64,000 nt of DNA from Ureibacillus xyleni. Its GTDB lineage: Bacteria > Bacillota > Bacilli > Bacillales_A > Planococcaceae. Of this stretch, positions 42,481 to 50,971 are shown in pieces. The first letter of the stretch is position 1; each line of letters opens with the position of its first letter. The notes beneath the pieces were generated by a model. It had not been told where the DNA came from. It was given only the letters and a program-made list of their open reading frames with translations, and made no database searches. The DNA lies in NCBI RefSeq assembly GCF_900217795.1, contig NZ_OBMQ01000013.1:1-64000 (forward strand). Direction: 5' to 3'. The translations under genes and the position numbers were made by a program.

Positions 42481-43719
42481 TTAAGCATCCACTTTTACTC
42501 GGATCTTACCTGTTAGAAGTTGTTGCATTAAGCCTTTTTTCAGTTCCTCATACTTCGCTTTTTCCTGCTCGTAGGAGGCGATTTCGGCGTCGACTGTGGA
42601 TAGGATGGAGGCGATTTTTTGTTGTTCTTCGAGAGGTGCTATAAGAATTTTAAATCCTGATAAACTAGGTGCGTATAAATGATACACCGATGATCCTTGT
42701 GCTAATTTCGCTAAATCCTCTTTACGTGTGGAATTCAATTGAAAACTAACAAATCGACTATCTATGGATTGATTCGGTCTAAATAAATTGATATCACCGC
42801 CAATTAAAACACAATCTACCATTAAGGCCGCACTAGTTGCAATATCAATAGCTGTTTCTCCTGATGAAGGAATAAGTAAATCATTTGCATAACCTATTAC
42901 AGGGTTTTTTACTTTAATATCAGTTCGATAAACAATTTCTTTAATAACCTCTTTATATGTAGTATAAAGTTGCCCATATAAGATACATGGTTCTCCCAGT
43001 TCTGATAAATCTTTCTTAGCTATTCCTTTTCCTTTAAAAAACACTCCTAATTCTTCGAAAGAGGCTACACCCCAAGTTACAGGTATTTCTCCAAGTTCAC
43101 TTTGTTTAAATTCTGTATGTCCAATACCTTTCGTCAACAATTGCTGCATTAAGCCTTTTTTCAATTCCTTTGTCTTTTCAATTAATTGCTCTGTTTGCTC
43201 GATTTGTGTATCGACAGAGGAAAGGATTTCAGCGATCTTTTGTTGTTCTTTTAAAGGAGGCAATGCAATTTTATGGCTTTCCATTAAACTCTTAGTTATG
43301 TGTACAAATGAAAATCCATTTTTCTTCCCTTGTAACTCTCTTGAAACAAAGTCTAATCTATAATAATAAAACAGTTTATCTAATATCTTTTCATTAATTT
43401 CAATCCGCCAAATATGATAATGGAAAATACTCCTTGGTCCATTCCAAATATATGGTCCAAAAGTTGCTGACCATGCATAAAGTAAATCGCCAGGATTAGC
43501 ATACTTTTGCTCCTCTAAAATCAAATCAGAATATACAGGCTCTTTTATCCCTGTTAAATTTTGTATGCGTATTATAGGTGTACCACTATTTTTAAACTCG
43601 GTCTGCTTATATGCTCGTCCATTGTAAAAAACAGAAATATCACCTTGTTGAACTACATCCCATTCCAAAGGGATTTCCCCAAGCTCTGTAATTTTATACC
43701 CGTCTCTTACTTCAGCCAT
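42481..43719 (-). CDS. hsdS: Type I specificity subunit HsdS
   Basis: A 412-residue protein with two target-recognition halves. Each is followed by a conserved helix region: PLKEQQKIAEILSSVDTQIEQTEQLI at about 155-185, and PLEEQQKIASILSTVDAEIA at about 365-390. The start ATG at 43719 overlaps the hsdM stop (ATGGCTGA, 8 bases) and follows AGGTGAG. It is full-length for the family. It decides the bipartite DNA site of the system. Confidence 0.93.
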   Translation of the reverse strand: MAEVRDGYKITELGEIPLEWDVVQQGDISVFYNGRAYKQTEFKNSGTPIIRIQNLTGIKEPVYSDLILEEQKYANPGDLLYAWSATFGPYIWNGPRSIFHYHIWRIEINEKILDKLFYYYRLDFVSRELQGKKNGFSFVHITKSLMESHKIALPPLKEQQKIAEILSSVDTQIEQTEQLIEKTKELKKGLMQQLLTKGIGHTEFKQSELGEIPVTWGVASFEELGVFFKGKGIAKKDLSELGEPCILYGQLYTTYKEVIKEIVYRTDIKVKNPVIGYANDLLIPSSGETAIDIATSAALMVDCVLIGGDINLFRPNQSIDSRFVSFQLNSTRKEDLAKLAQGSSVYHLYAPSLSGFKILIAPLEEQQKIASILSTVDAEIASYEQEKAKYEELKKGLMQQLLTGKIRVKVDA

Positions 43720-45211
43720 GATTCTCACCTAACCCTAGCTCTTGTAAATATCCATTCAATTTTGCTGTATTCACTTCACGTTCTTTTTGAATCATTGCAA
43801 TATCCTTTAGTACAGTGGCTATATCCACTAATTCTTCTTCTTCGGACTTATCAATATAGCGAGTGATATTTAAGTTATAGTCATTGGCTTTAATTTCATC
43901 TGAACTCACGAGACGTGCGTATTTTTCTATATCTTCATAGCTATCAAAAGCTGATACGATTTTAGTGATGTCTTGATCACGTAAGCTGTTTTGATTTTTG
44001 CCTTCTTGGTACTCATCTTCTGCGGCAATGATTAATACTTTTCCTTTACGTTCTTCCGGCTTTTGACGATTGAATACCATAATACAAGCTGGAATACCTG
44101 TGCCATAGAACAAGTTTGATGGTAGGCCAATAATTGCTTCTACTAAATCTTGTTCTAACAATGCTTGGCGAATCTTCCCTTCTGCAGAACCACGAAATAG
44201 TACACCATGTGGCATAACCACACCTGCAACCCCCTTGCTATTTAAAGAAGAAATCATGTGCTGTACAAAGGCATAATCTCCGTATGATTTCGGGGGAATA
44301 CCGTACTGGAAGCGACCGTATTCATCGGCTTGCGCTTCTTCACGTCCCCATTCTTTTAAGGAAAATGGCGGGTTGGCAATTACACGGTCAAATAGCATTA
44401 ATTCGCCATCTTCAATTAGTCCAGGTTTGCGTAATGTATCGCCTTTTACAATTTGGTGATCTGGTAAACCGTGTAGAAGTAGGTTCATCTTCGCGATTGC
44501 CCATGTTTCTAAATTACGTTCTTGGCCAAATAGGGAAAGCGATTGAGGATTGCCGCCTTTTTCTTTTACATAGTCCACGGATTGAATCAACATCCCGCCT
44601 GATCCACACGTTGGGTCGTATACGCGCATACCTTCTTCTGGCTTAATCAGTTTTACAATCAGTTCAACCACTTTTGAAGGGGTGTAGAACTCTCCTCCCT
44701 TTTGTCCTGCATCATCGGCGAACATTTTAATTAAATACTCGTATGCACGACCAAGCATATCTGGTTCACTTAAGTTTTCGTTACGTAGATCAAGCTCCGA
44801 AAAGTGCTGTAATAAACGTTGCAATGTTTCGTCTGTTAAAACTTCTTTATTATTAAAATCGATTGGCGTTAATACGTTAAGTAATGTCGCATTTTCATTT
44901 TCAAGTGCTTCAAAGGCAATGTTAATCGCTGCTCCAATATCCGTTGCATGTTTACGGACATTCTCCCAACGTGCTACTTCTGGTACATAAAACTGATATT
45001 GTGAGGGCATTTCAGCAAGCTGTGCCCCCACCTCATCTCCATAACTTGAGAAAACTTCTTGGCGTTGTTCTTCAAACACATCACTTGTGCGCTTTAAGAA
45101 AAGTAAGCCGAAAATATAGTTTTTATATGAAACGGAACTAACAGATCCACGAAGAATATCCGCAGATTTCCATAAATGAGACTCTAATTGTTGAAGTGTT
45201 AATTTAGACAT
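43712..45211 (-). CDS. hsdM: Type I modification methylase HsdM
   Basis: A 499-residue protein. The N-terminal helical domain (LWKSADILRGSVSSVSYKN) precedes an N6-adenine methylase core with motif I DPTCGSGGML (about 190) and motif IV ANPPFSLKEW (about 280). It methylates adenine at the HsdS site and protects host DNA. The ATG follows AGGAGG, and it is the first gene of hsdM-hsdS-hsdR. Confidence 0.95.
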   Translation of the reverse strand: MSKLTLQQLESHLWKSADILRGSVSSVSYKNYIFGLLFLKRTSDVFEEQRQEVFSSYGDEVGAQLAEMPSQYQFYVPEVARWENVRKHATDIGAAINIAFEALENENATLLNVLTPIDFNNKEVLTDETLQRLLQHFSELDLRNENLSEPDMLGRAYEYLIKMFADDAGQKGGEFYTPSKVVELIVKLIKPEEGMRVYDPTCGSGGMLIQSVDYVKEKGGNPQSLSLFGQERNLETWAIAKMNLLLHGLPDHQIVKGDTLRKPGLIEDGELMLFDRVIANPPFSLKEWGREEAQADEYGRFQYGIPPKSYGDYAFVQHMISSLNSKGVAGVVMPHGVLFRGSAEGKIRQALLEQDLVEAIIGLPSNLFYGTGIPACIMVFNRQKPEERKGKVLIIAAEDEYQEGKNQNSLRDQDITKIVSAFDSYEDIEKYARLVSSDEIKANDYNLNITRYIDKSEEEELVDIATVLKDIAMIQKEREVNTAKLNGYLQELGLGENHG

Positions 45212-45596
45212 GATTGACCTCCTATTGTAGCTTTATTATACATTTTTTTAGAAGCTGAAATTAATCCATTTTGGGAATAAAGAAATTGTTGTCGTCTACT
45301 AGTGCCATACCGTGTACAAGTGACTGTCTATTACAGAGCAAAGCTTAAGCCGAAACAGGCAATTAACACTTTCTTACTTTTGTATATAATAAGTTTAAGA
45401 ATAAAACATATTGTTTTTTCCAATTCTCTTCCCTACTTTCACAGTCCATTTCACTTTATATAAAATTCTTTTATTAGATAAGTATATTTATAGATATTTC
45501 CCTTTTTCCCTAAAGGTATAATTCCAATTAAAAGAATACAATTGTGTAGAAAAGGAAAGTTTTGAATAGAAAAAATATAAAACTATTATTTTAATA
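45212..45596. other. Gene-free spacer upstream of hsdM
   Basis: AT-rich DNA that should contain the hsdM promoter. The TTTCCCTTTTT motif is present at 45497-45507. No ORF was seen. Confidence 0.4.
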
Positions 45597-45647
45597 AAAA
45601 TACACCTAACAAAAGTAGAAATCCTTACTTTTATTAGGTGTATTTTA
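45597..45647 (-). terminator. Terminator of the XRE-ImmA-PIN operon
   Basis: AATACACCTAA pairs with TTAGGTGTATT over a long stem extended by AAAAGTA/TACTTTT. Confidence 0.85.
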
Positions 45648-45652
45648 GATGA

Positions 45653-46273
45653 TTAATCATTGGATGATAAACGATTGTCTAATTCAATAATTTTATTAGG
45701 CTGAATCGCCTTTAAAAATTTACGTGCCACACTTTGATTTGCAATATCGTATGTAATCACAAAGAAACAGAAATCAACAAGTGTATCTTGCTCTACTAAT
45801 ACACTTTCCTTCTCTTCATCCAAAGTTACAAGAATGGGCGTGTCTTCTATTACTTCACGAATGTCGTAATCGTTACTACAAATAATCGAAGCGCCAAGTA
45901 ACATCGTTGCAGCAAGACTATGCATTTCACCCAAATCACTTGCATTTTTTAATGGGCGACCTTCATTTATCTTTTTCTGATTCAAATCAGCAAAAGCATA
46001 ACGAATATCACGCACATACCCTTCGTAAATATCGAATAAATTATCTGATAATGTTTTCTCATCATCAGGATCAAATAAGTGCCATTTTCCTTGCTGAATA
46101 TAATCCTCTACTTTTTTTCGAACATCAGTTATTTTTAATTCCTCTAATACCATCTGGTGGATGTAAACTTCTTCGTATAATAAATCGATCCACTGAAAAA
46201 TATCAGCAGATCGATAGCTTGTAGCATGAATGAGTACATTCGCATCGATAAATACCTTTCCCTTACGCTTCAT
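45653..46273 (-). CDS. PIN-like domain protein
   Basis: A 206-residue protein. The N-terminus VFIDANVLIHATS supplies the first catalytic Asp. Further acidic residues sit in DLGEMHSLAATMLLGASIIC and SNDYD, as in PIN-fold nucleases. It overlaps the ImmA/IrrE gene by 11 bases and is third in the operon. It may be the effector nuclease of a toxin module controlled by XRE and a protease, but only the fold is supported by sequence. Confidence 0.75.
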   Translation of the reverse strand: MKRKGKVFIDANVLIHATSYRSADIFQWIDLLYEEVYIHQMVLEELKITDVRKKVEDYIQQGKWHLFDPDDEKTLSDNLFDIYEGYVRDIRYAFADLNQKKINEGRPLKNASDLGEMHSLAATMLLGASIICSNDYDIREVIEDTPILVTLDEEKESVLVEQDTLVDFCFFVITYDIANQSVARKFLKAIQPNKIIELDNRLSSND

Positions 46274-47000
46274 CTTTAGGCTCCTTCATGACAAGCGCAT
46301 CTTGCTGATATTTTTCTGCTTGTTTTGGTGCAAATTTCGCCAATTTATTTGCAGCTTTTAGTCTATCTAATCCGTTATGTTCAACGTTTGCCTTCACTAC
46401 ATTTTTATAAGCAGTAAATCGTATATCTGGATTCGCCTGATCTAAAATAGAATCTGTCAAACCCAAATCACTACGTTTGTTTAACCAATCAATTTCTTGG
46501 CTCTTTAAACCAGGTACTTTTTCACCTAACTCATTCAATCTTCTAACAACTGCTACATACGGTACAGCTGCAAGATCCGCGATATAAAACACAGCTTCTT
46601 CCTCACCATAACGTTTTTTAAACTTTTCCCATAGCTCTCTTGTCAATGATTTAGGAAGCATAATCGCCGCTGCAAAACGGTCAGCTGCACGTTCATGGTC
46701 AAATTCAGTCTCTTGAATTTGACTTCCTTCTGATAAATGCCATAATTCATGCGCCGCTGTAAAATAGCGCATGCGCAATGAATGAAATGTATTTAAAGCA
46801 ACAAACTGTTCCCCATTTTGATGTGTAATAGCTGCTCCAAAATAGGCTTCATCTTCAACAAATTGATAGATAATATGAACTTTATCAGCTAAGAGACGTT
46901 CAATATGTGGACCTATAAATAAATCATGGCCAATTTCATCCTCTAAAAAACTCGATGCGAATGCTTCTGCTATTGTTTCTGCTTGTTGCCTACGATCCAT
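46263..47000 (-). CDS. ImmA/IrrE-family metallopeptidase
   Basis: A 245-residue protein with zinc motif FTAAHELWHLSEG (HExxH) and a downstream third-ligand region FDHERAADRFAAAIMLP. ImmA/IrrE proteases cleave XRE repressors and derepress linked genes. The stop of the XRE gene and this start share one base (TAATG), so they are translationally coupled. The C-terminal 90 residues (from RRLNELGEKVPGLK) may be a substrate-binding or helix-turn-helix region. Confidence 0.88.
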   Translation of the reverse strand: MDRRQQAETIAEAFASSFLEDEIGHDLFIGPHIERLLADKVHIIYQFVEDEAYFGAAITHQNGEQFVALNTFHSLRMRYFTAAHELWHLSEGSQIQETEFDHERAADRFAAAIMLPKSLTRELWEKFKKRYGEEEAVFYIADLAAVPYVAVVRRLNELGEKVPGLKSQEIDWLNKRSDLGLTDSILDQANPDIRFTAYKNVVKANVEHNGLDRLKAANKLAKFAPKQAEKYQQDALVMKEPKDEA

Positions 47001-47335
47001 TATTTCACCTGCTCATTTAAACCAACATAATCTTCAATTGCAAAAAGTAATGCTTCTAACTCTCTTTTTGAGCGACGATTTGACGCATTTCCTCTTAGTT
47101 GCACAGTTAATGGACCTTGTTTTAGTTCCTCATAATGCAGTAAGTCTTTTGTCGAAATACCCATAACATCTGCAATTTGTTCAATACGTTTAGGAAGAAG
47201 AGTACGTTCACCTGATAGCATAAAGCCGACAAGTGCTTTACTAATCCCAAGTTGATCCGCTAACCATTGATAAGATTTATTTTCCTGTTGTAACCAATCT
47301 TTGACCTTACCAATGACAATTTCATTTGTCTTCAT
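47000..47335 (-). CDS. XRE-type repressor of the ImmA-PIN operon
   Basis: A 111-residue protein from the ATG at 47335 (AAGGAGTGG 8 bases before), rather than the GTG at 47344. The N-terminal helix-turn-helix (about 8-60: NKSYQWLADQLGISKALVGF, then GERTLLPKRIEQIADVMGIS) precedes a basic tail. It is the likely target of the co-encoded ImmA/IrrE protease and the regulator of the operon. Confidence 0.88.
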   Translation of the reverse strand: MKTNEIVIGKVKDWLQQENKSYQWLADQLGISKALVGFMLSGERTLLPKRIEQIADVMGISTKDLLHYEELKQGPLTVQLRGNASNRRSKRELEALLFAIEDYVGLNEQVK

Positions 47336-47680
47336 AATTACCACTCCTTATGTCTACATATATTATAACATTTTTGTAGACGTCTACAATCGAATTTACC
47401 TTATTGTATGTAGAACAACTTATACTATTCATTATGATAATCACGTCCTGCTGTTATTTAATTTATTCACCCGTCAATTTAATTTCCCTTCATTCTGTGG
47501 TATTTATTTAATTTCTTATCAAACCGCAATTGAATAGGATTTACTAACTAGAATTCTACAATAACGCTACAAATAAAGAACTAAAATTAAAGAGAACCGA
47601 ACGAGTCCGATTCTCTTTGCTTATTCTTAAGATTTATCTACTACAATTTATTTTGTCAAAACTGGAATGGCAACAGATTT
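47336..47680. other. Intergenic DNA between XRE and folded element
   Basis: It contains the XRE promoter region. A palindromic TAGACGTCTA with TGTAGA arms (about 47373-47386), a plausible XRE operator, is present. At 47588-47617 AAAGAGAA pairs with TTCTCTTT around a GC-rich loop. No gene was seen. Confidence 0.45.
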
Positions 47681-47689
47681 GGATAACTT

Positions 47690-47880
47690 TTTTAAGATGG
47701 TTAGGTGGCTCTCTTAAAGCATAAGAGGCATACAAGTTGCTTAACATGGAGCCTCTATAGGCATGATTCGTTGCGCCAAGAAGCCAGCTAAAGAAGGCTG
47801 GCTTAGCCAAACAAGGCTATCATGCCCATTGCTCCATATAAAGCTCTTCTTCGTTGAAGGGTCTTGGAACTGCTCCTTAC
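47690..47880. ncRNA. Highly structured intergenic element (candidate RNA or single-strand DNA structure)
   Basis: A nested fold is directly visible. ATGGAGC (47746) pairs with GCTCCAT (47831), then GGCATGAT (47760) with ATCATGCC (47819). Inside are two adjacent hairpins, AAGCCAGC/GCTGGCTT (47781-47804) and AGCC/GGCT (47805-47818), plus a 13-base single-stranded segment. Outside, TTTAAGA/TCTTAAA and GAGGC/GCCTC form further arms. GC content is higher than in surrounding DNA. Strand and function are undecided: small RNA, replication or transfer origin, or recombination site. It lies upstream of the AbiEii toxin gene. Confidence 0.5.
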
Positions 47881-48090
47881 CCTCTATAAAAATTGTCTAA
47901 ATAAGTGTTACTCATCCACAAAAACCTTAAACATTTATAAAAGTACTTTTGCAAAAATTAATAATATGAAATTCTCATTAATATAAGTATCCTTATGCTG
48001 TGTTTAGTTAAGACGGAACTTACTTTTATAGGATTTCATACTATTATATGGGATAATAAAATATAGATTGGACAGTAAAGGATGAAAATA
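47881..48090. other. Leader of the AbiEii-like gene
   Basis: An AT-rich 200-base stretch that should carry the toxin promoter. TATTATATGGGATAATAAAATA at its end (in two blocks) hints at a -10 region. No gene was seen. Confidence 0.35.
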
Positions 48091-48984
48091 ATGAGTCAAT
48101 TAAATGAGGAATTAGAAAAATTACGTAAACTCACAATCATAGGTCTATTCGCTGATGATGATTTAATGAATATATTCGTTTTAAAAGGCGGGAACGCTCT
48201 GGAATTAGCCTATAAACTACATTCACGCGCATCAATGGATATTGATGTATCTTTAGCTCAAGATTTTGAGAAGTTGGGCTGGTCAGTTGAAGAAGTTGCT
48301 ACCAAAATTCAAGAAAGTATGACCCGTACATTTAAGGACGAAAAATACCATGTATTTGATTTTAAAATGAGTCATCGTCCAAATCAAAGATTACAGGACA
48401 TTGATGAGCGTTGGGGAGGATACGCAGTAGAATTCAAGGTTATTTCATTAGCAAAAGCAAAAGAATTGGATATGGACCTTGAAAAGATGAGGAAGACATC
48501 TATTGCAGTCGCTGGAACGAAAAAAACCTTAAAAGTAGATATTAGCAAATACGAATTTGTCGAACCAAGTGAAGAAACAGAGTTTGAAGATTATGTGATT
48601 AAAGTCTATACACCGCGTATGATTGTATTCGAAAAAATTAGAGCCATTTGTCAGCAAATGCCTGAGTATAAAAAAATTATGCATTCCAGTAGTAGTCCCC
48701 GTCCGAGAGACTTCTATGATATTTATATGATTATTACTCAACTCGATTCAGGAATACATATATCTTCTGAAGACAATATTGAAATGCTTCGTAACTTCTT
48801 TGAAATAAAAAAAGTTCCTTTTGAATTAATCAAAAAAATTCAGGATCCGACTGTGGAAGATTTCCATGCTTCAGCTTTTTCAACAGTTGAAGACACAGTA
48901 AAAGACAAAGAAGCATTACAGCCCTTTGCCTTTTACTATGAATATGTTGTTAATTTAGTTTCTCCACTTTACGATAAAATTTAG
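48091..48984 (+). CDS. AbiEii/AbiGii-type nucleotidyltransferase toxin
   Basis: A 297-residue protein from the ATG at 48091 (AAAGGATG 8 bases before). The nucleotidyltransferase core has FVLKGGNALELAY, then SMDIDVSLAQDF (catalytic acidic pair). Helical C-terminal parts include PRPRDFYDIYMII. AbiEii enzymes transfer nucleotides to tRNA or other targets and stop growth in phage defence or plasmid addiction. Its likely antitoxin is encoded convergently, stop to stop. Confidence 0.85.
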   Translation: MSQLNEELEKLRKLTIIGLFADDDLMNIFVLKGGNALELAYKLHSRASMDIDVSLAQDFEKLGWSVEEVATKIQESMTRTFKDEKYHVFDFKMSHRPNQRLQDIDERWGGYAVEFKVISLAKAKELDMDLEKMRKTSIAVAGTKKTLKVDISKYEFVEPSEETEFEDYVIKVYTPRMIVFEKIRAICQQMPEYKKIMHSSSSPRPRDFYDIYMIITQLDSGIHISSEDNIEMLRNFFEIKKVPFELIKKIQDPTVEDFHASAFSTVEDTVKDKEALQPFAFYYEYVVNLVSPLYDKI

Positions 48985-49863
48985 TTAATCTAGATAGGCT
49001 GGATAATAAAGTTTCCAACGTTCCGAATAATGTTTATCTTTTAGCTCATAATCAAGGTAAAAGTCCATTTCAATCGGAAAACGTTCTAACAGACGCAATG
49101 AACTTTCTTTATATCCAGCCTTTTCTAAATAAAAGCCAATACTTTGATGGTATGGATAGACGTGGTTTAACTTTTTTAAATAGGAGTATATTTTATTAAC
49201 CGAAACTTGATCCTTTGCATTTTGATACATCGTCAATATTTCATGAACCCCCCCACCATACTCTGGTCGGACAGCTATATCAATTAAGGTCCGTTCAATA
49301 TTTGTTAATCGAATACGTTCTTCTTCTATTACACCTAATTGCCCTGTATTTTTTCCTGTTAGCCAGTGTATTTTTTGCCCTTTATAGATAGTTTTTCGAT
49401 TTGTAGTACGCATTGGTTTTGAAAAAGCAGTATGAATAGCTTCCTGAGTCGGTACCCAATCATTATCATTCTTGGGCGACTGCTCTTGATTAATATAAAC
49501 AGCCTTTACAATATTATCTGTCAAGCCATGATAAAATGCTGCTGTATAATGGGAAAGATATACTTTTTCATGGAAAGAACAAGCTATTTCATATACAGAT
49601 GGCTCATTCTTTCCAAAAATATATCGTTTAATTACTATTGTTGGAAAATCCAATTCAACTAAATCCAGAAGCGTTGCATTTGTAAGAAAATAAATGAAAT
49701 CTTCAACAGAAGCTGAAAACGGCAATTTCCAATCACTTCGATTATCAGCTAAAATATCAGCTAAATCCCCTTCAGTGAATATCGTCTTTTCTGTACTCTG
49801 GAGCATTTCTACAATGTCAGACTTAAATAACTCCATAATTTGAAATTTGTTTGGCCTGCCCAT
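48985..49863 (-). CDS. AbiEi-like antitoxin/transcriptional regulator
   Basis: A 292-residue protein. A winged-helix-like N-terminal part (about 1-90) is followed by the AbiEi-type core FHEKVYLSHYTAAFYHGLTD and LTNIERTLIDIAVRPEYGG. The C-terminus is Tyr-rich. AbiEi proteins bind inverted repeats in their promoter and counter AbiEii. Unlike the usual abiEi-abiEii operon, this gene faces the toxin gene, and the two stop codons are adjacent. Two large palindromes lie upstream. Confidence 0.8.
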   Translation of the reverse strand: MGRPNKFQIMELFKSDIVEMLQSTEKTIFTEGDLADILADNRSDWKLPFSASVEDFIYFLTNATLLDLVELDFPTIVIKRYIFGKNEPSVYEIACSFHEKVYLSHYTAAFYHGLTDNIVKAVYINQEQSPKNDNDWVPTQEAIHTAFSKPMRTTNRKTIYKGQKIHWLTGKNTGQLGVIEEERIRLTNIERTLIDIAVRPEYGGGVHEILTMYQNAKDQVSVNKIYSYLKKLNHVYPYHQSIGFYLEKAGYKESSLRLLERFPIEMDFYLDYELKDKHYSERWKLYYPAYLD

Positions 49864-49882
49864 TTTTTCAATTCTCCATTCT

Positions 49883-49910
49883 TGTAATAAAGTATATATA
49901 CTTTATTACA
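49883..49910. promoter_or_regulatory. Perfect 28-bp palindrome at the AbiEi-like promoter
   Basis: Centred on AAAGTATATATACTTT with TGTAAT outer arms, it is its own reverse complement over 28 bases. It overlaps the -10 box of the minus-strand promoter, so it is a likely autorepression operator. Confidence 0.75.
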
Positions 49911-49931
49911 CAAAATTAGATTGTTTGTCAA
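49903..49931 (-). promoter_or_regulatory. Promoter of the AbiEi-like gene
   Basis: On the minus strand TTGACA (49926-49931), a 17-base spacer, then TAATAA (49903-49908). The -10 lies inside the palindrome. Confidence 0.65.
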
Positions 49932-50026
49932 GAGGATAAGGTCCCTATCATATTGAGAAATGCCTATTTTTAAATATTTTTCCCTTTTCCAACTACTTTA
50001 TACTTGACAAAAGGATTTTTTTGCCT

Positions 50027-50054
50027 CAAAGTAAAGTATAAATACTTTACTTTG
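50027..50054. promoter_or_regulatory. Second 28-bp palindrome between integrase and AbiEi-like genes
   Basis: The arms CAAAGTAAAGTAT and ATACTTTACTTTG surround a one-pair mismatched centre. It shares the AAAGTAT/ATACTTT core with the palindrome at 49883 and may be a second operator. It ends 23 bases after the integrase stop codon. Confidence 0.65.
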
Positions 50055-50077
50055 CAGGACTGTTTTTATATTTAAAA

Positions 50078-50971
50078 TTATAAAAATTCATCAACATCAC
50101 TTGTTTTCAAATTGATGTAATGTTCCATAATCGTCTGGTGTGATTTATGACCAGACTGTTTTGCAATGGTAGGAATATCTGCACCATTATTATACATCGT
50201 TGTGATTTGTGTTTTACGGAAAGTATACGGTGCAAAACCTAACCAAGCGTGGATTGATTGATTATAACTCACTTCTGAAATCTGCCGGCTAGTGTAGTTC
50301 CCCCACTTATCAGCTGCACCCACAAAATAATCATCTTGCTGCAATCCACATACAGTTATATATTTTTGAATCGCTTGTATACATTCGAGTGTCAATCGTT
50401 TTTCTTTCATATCCCCTTGTTTTTTTAACATGACCCAAACAGAACGATTGGGTAAATCAAAATCACTTATTTTTAAACGAACCATTTCGGATGGACGATT
50501 AGCAGTAATTAAATTGACTAGACAAATCGCTCTTTTTCGTATATCGGATTTCTTATTTGTATCGTACTTCTCAATTAATCGTAAAACGTCTCTTTGGCTT
50601 TCAGCTCGAATACCACGCATCGGTTTCAAGCGAAGATACTCTTCCTCATTATACATTTGACGTAAAATACGAATTCTTTCTTCTTGTTCAGATGTTTGAC
50701 TTAATTGAAGTTTATTCGCCAACCAATATTTTACACCTGCAGCTCTTCGGTTAAATGTAGAAAGTCGGACTTGATGGACTGTGATCGACTGGTGCAAATA
50801 GTATTCCATCGAATCAAAATCGATGGGCAATTGATTTTCTTCGCAAAACTTTGCAAACAATTTAAAATCAGGTTCATACATTTTCCCTTTTCGATTTTTC
50901 ACTTTTCGAATGGAATACTCAGTTTCAGAACTTATTTTAAATCGTTGGATTGAGTACACATTATTTTCCAC
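50078..50971 (-). CDS. Tyrosine recombinase/integrase
   Basis: A 297-residue protein. The N-terminal SAM-like DNA-binding part (about 25-105) precedes a catalytic domain with Arg in TANRPSEMVRL, Lys in VMLKKQGDMK, box II PYTFRKTQIT, His in KQSGHKSHQT and nucleophile Tyr in MEHYINL. In box II the usual His three before Arg is Tyr. The GTG follows GGGAG. It could mobilise the defence island or resolve plasmid multimers. No att site was recognised. Confidence 0.85.
   Translation of the reverse strand: MENNVYSIQRFKISSETEYSIRKVKNRKGKMYEPDFKLFAKFCEENQLPIDFDSMEYYLHQSITVHQVRLSTFNRRAAGVKYWLANKLQLSQTSEQEERIRILRQMYNEEEYLRLKPMRGIRAESQRDVLRLIEKYDTNKKSDIRKRAICLVNLITANRPSEMVRLKISDFDLPNRSVWVMLKKQGDMKEKRLTLECIQAIQKYITVCGLQQDDYFVGAADKWGNYTSRQISEVSYNQSIHAWLGFAPYTFRKTQITTMYNNGADIPTIAKQSGHKSHQTIMEHYINLKTSDVDEFL

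Noticed and set aside
47746-47837. tRNA-like gene in the cloverleaf-like structure
   Set aside because: Stem lengths, missing T-arm GTTC and lack of an anticodon-type 7-base loop do not fit a tRNA.
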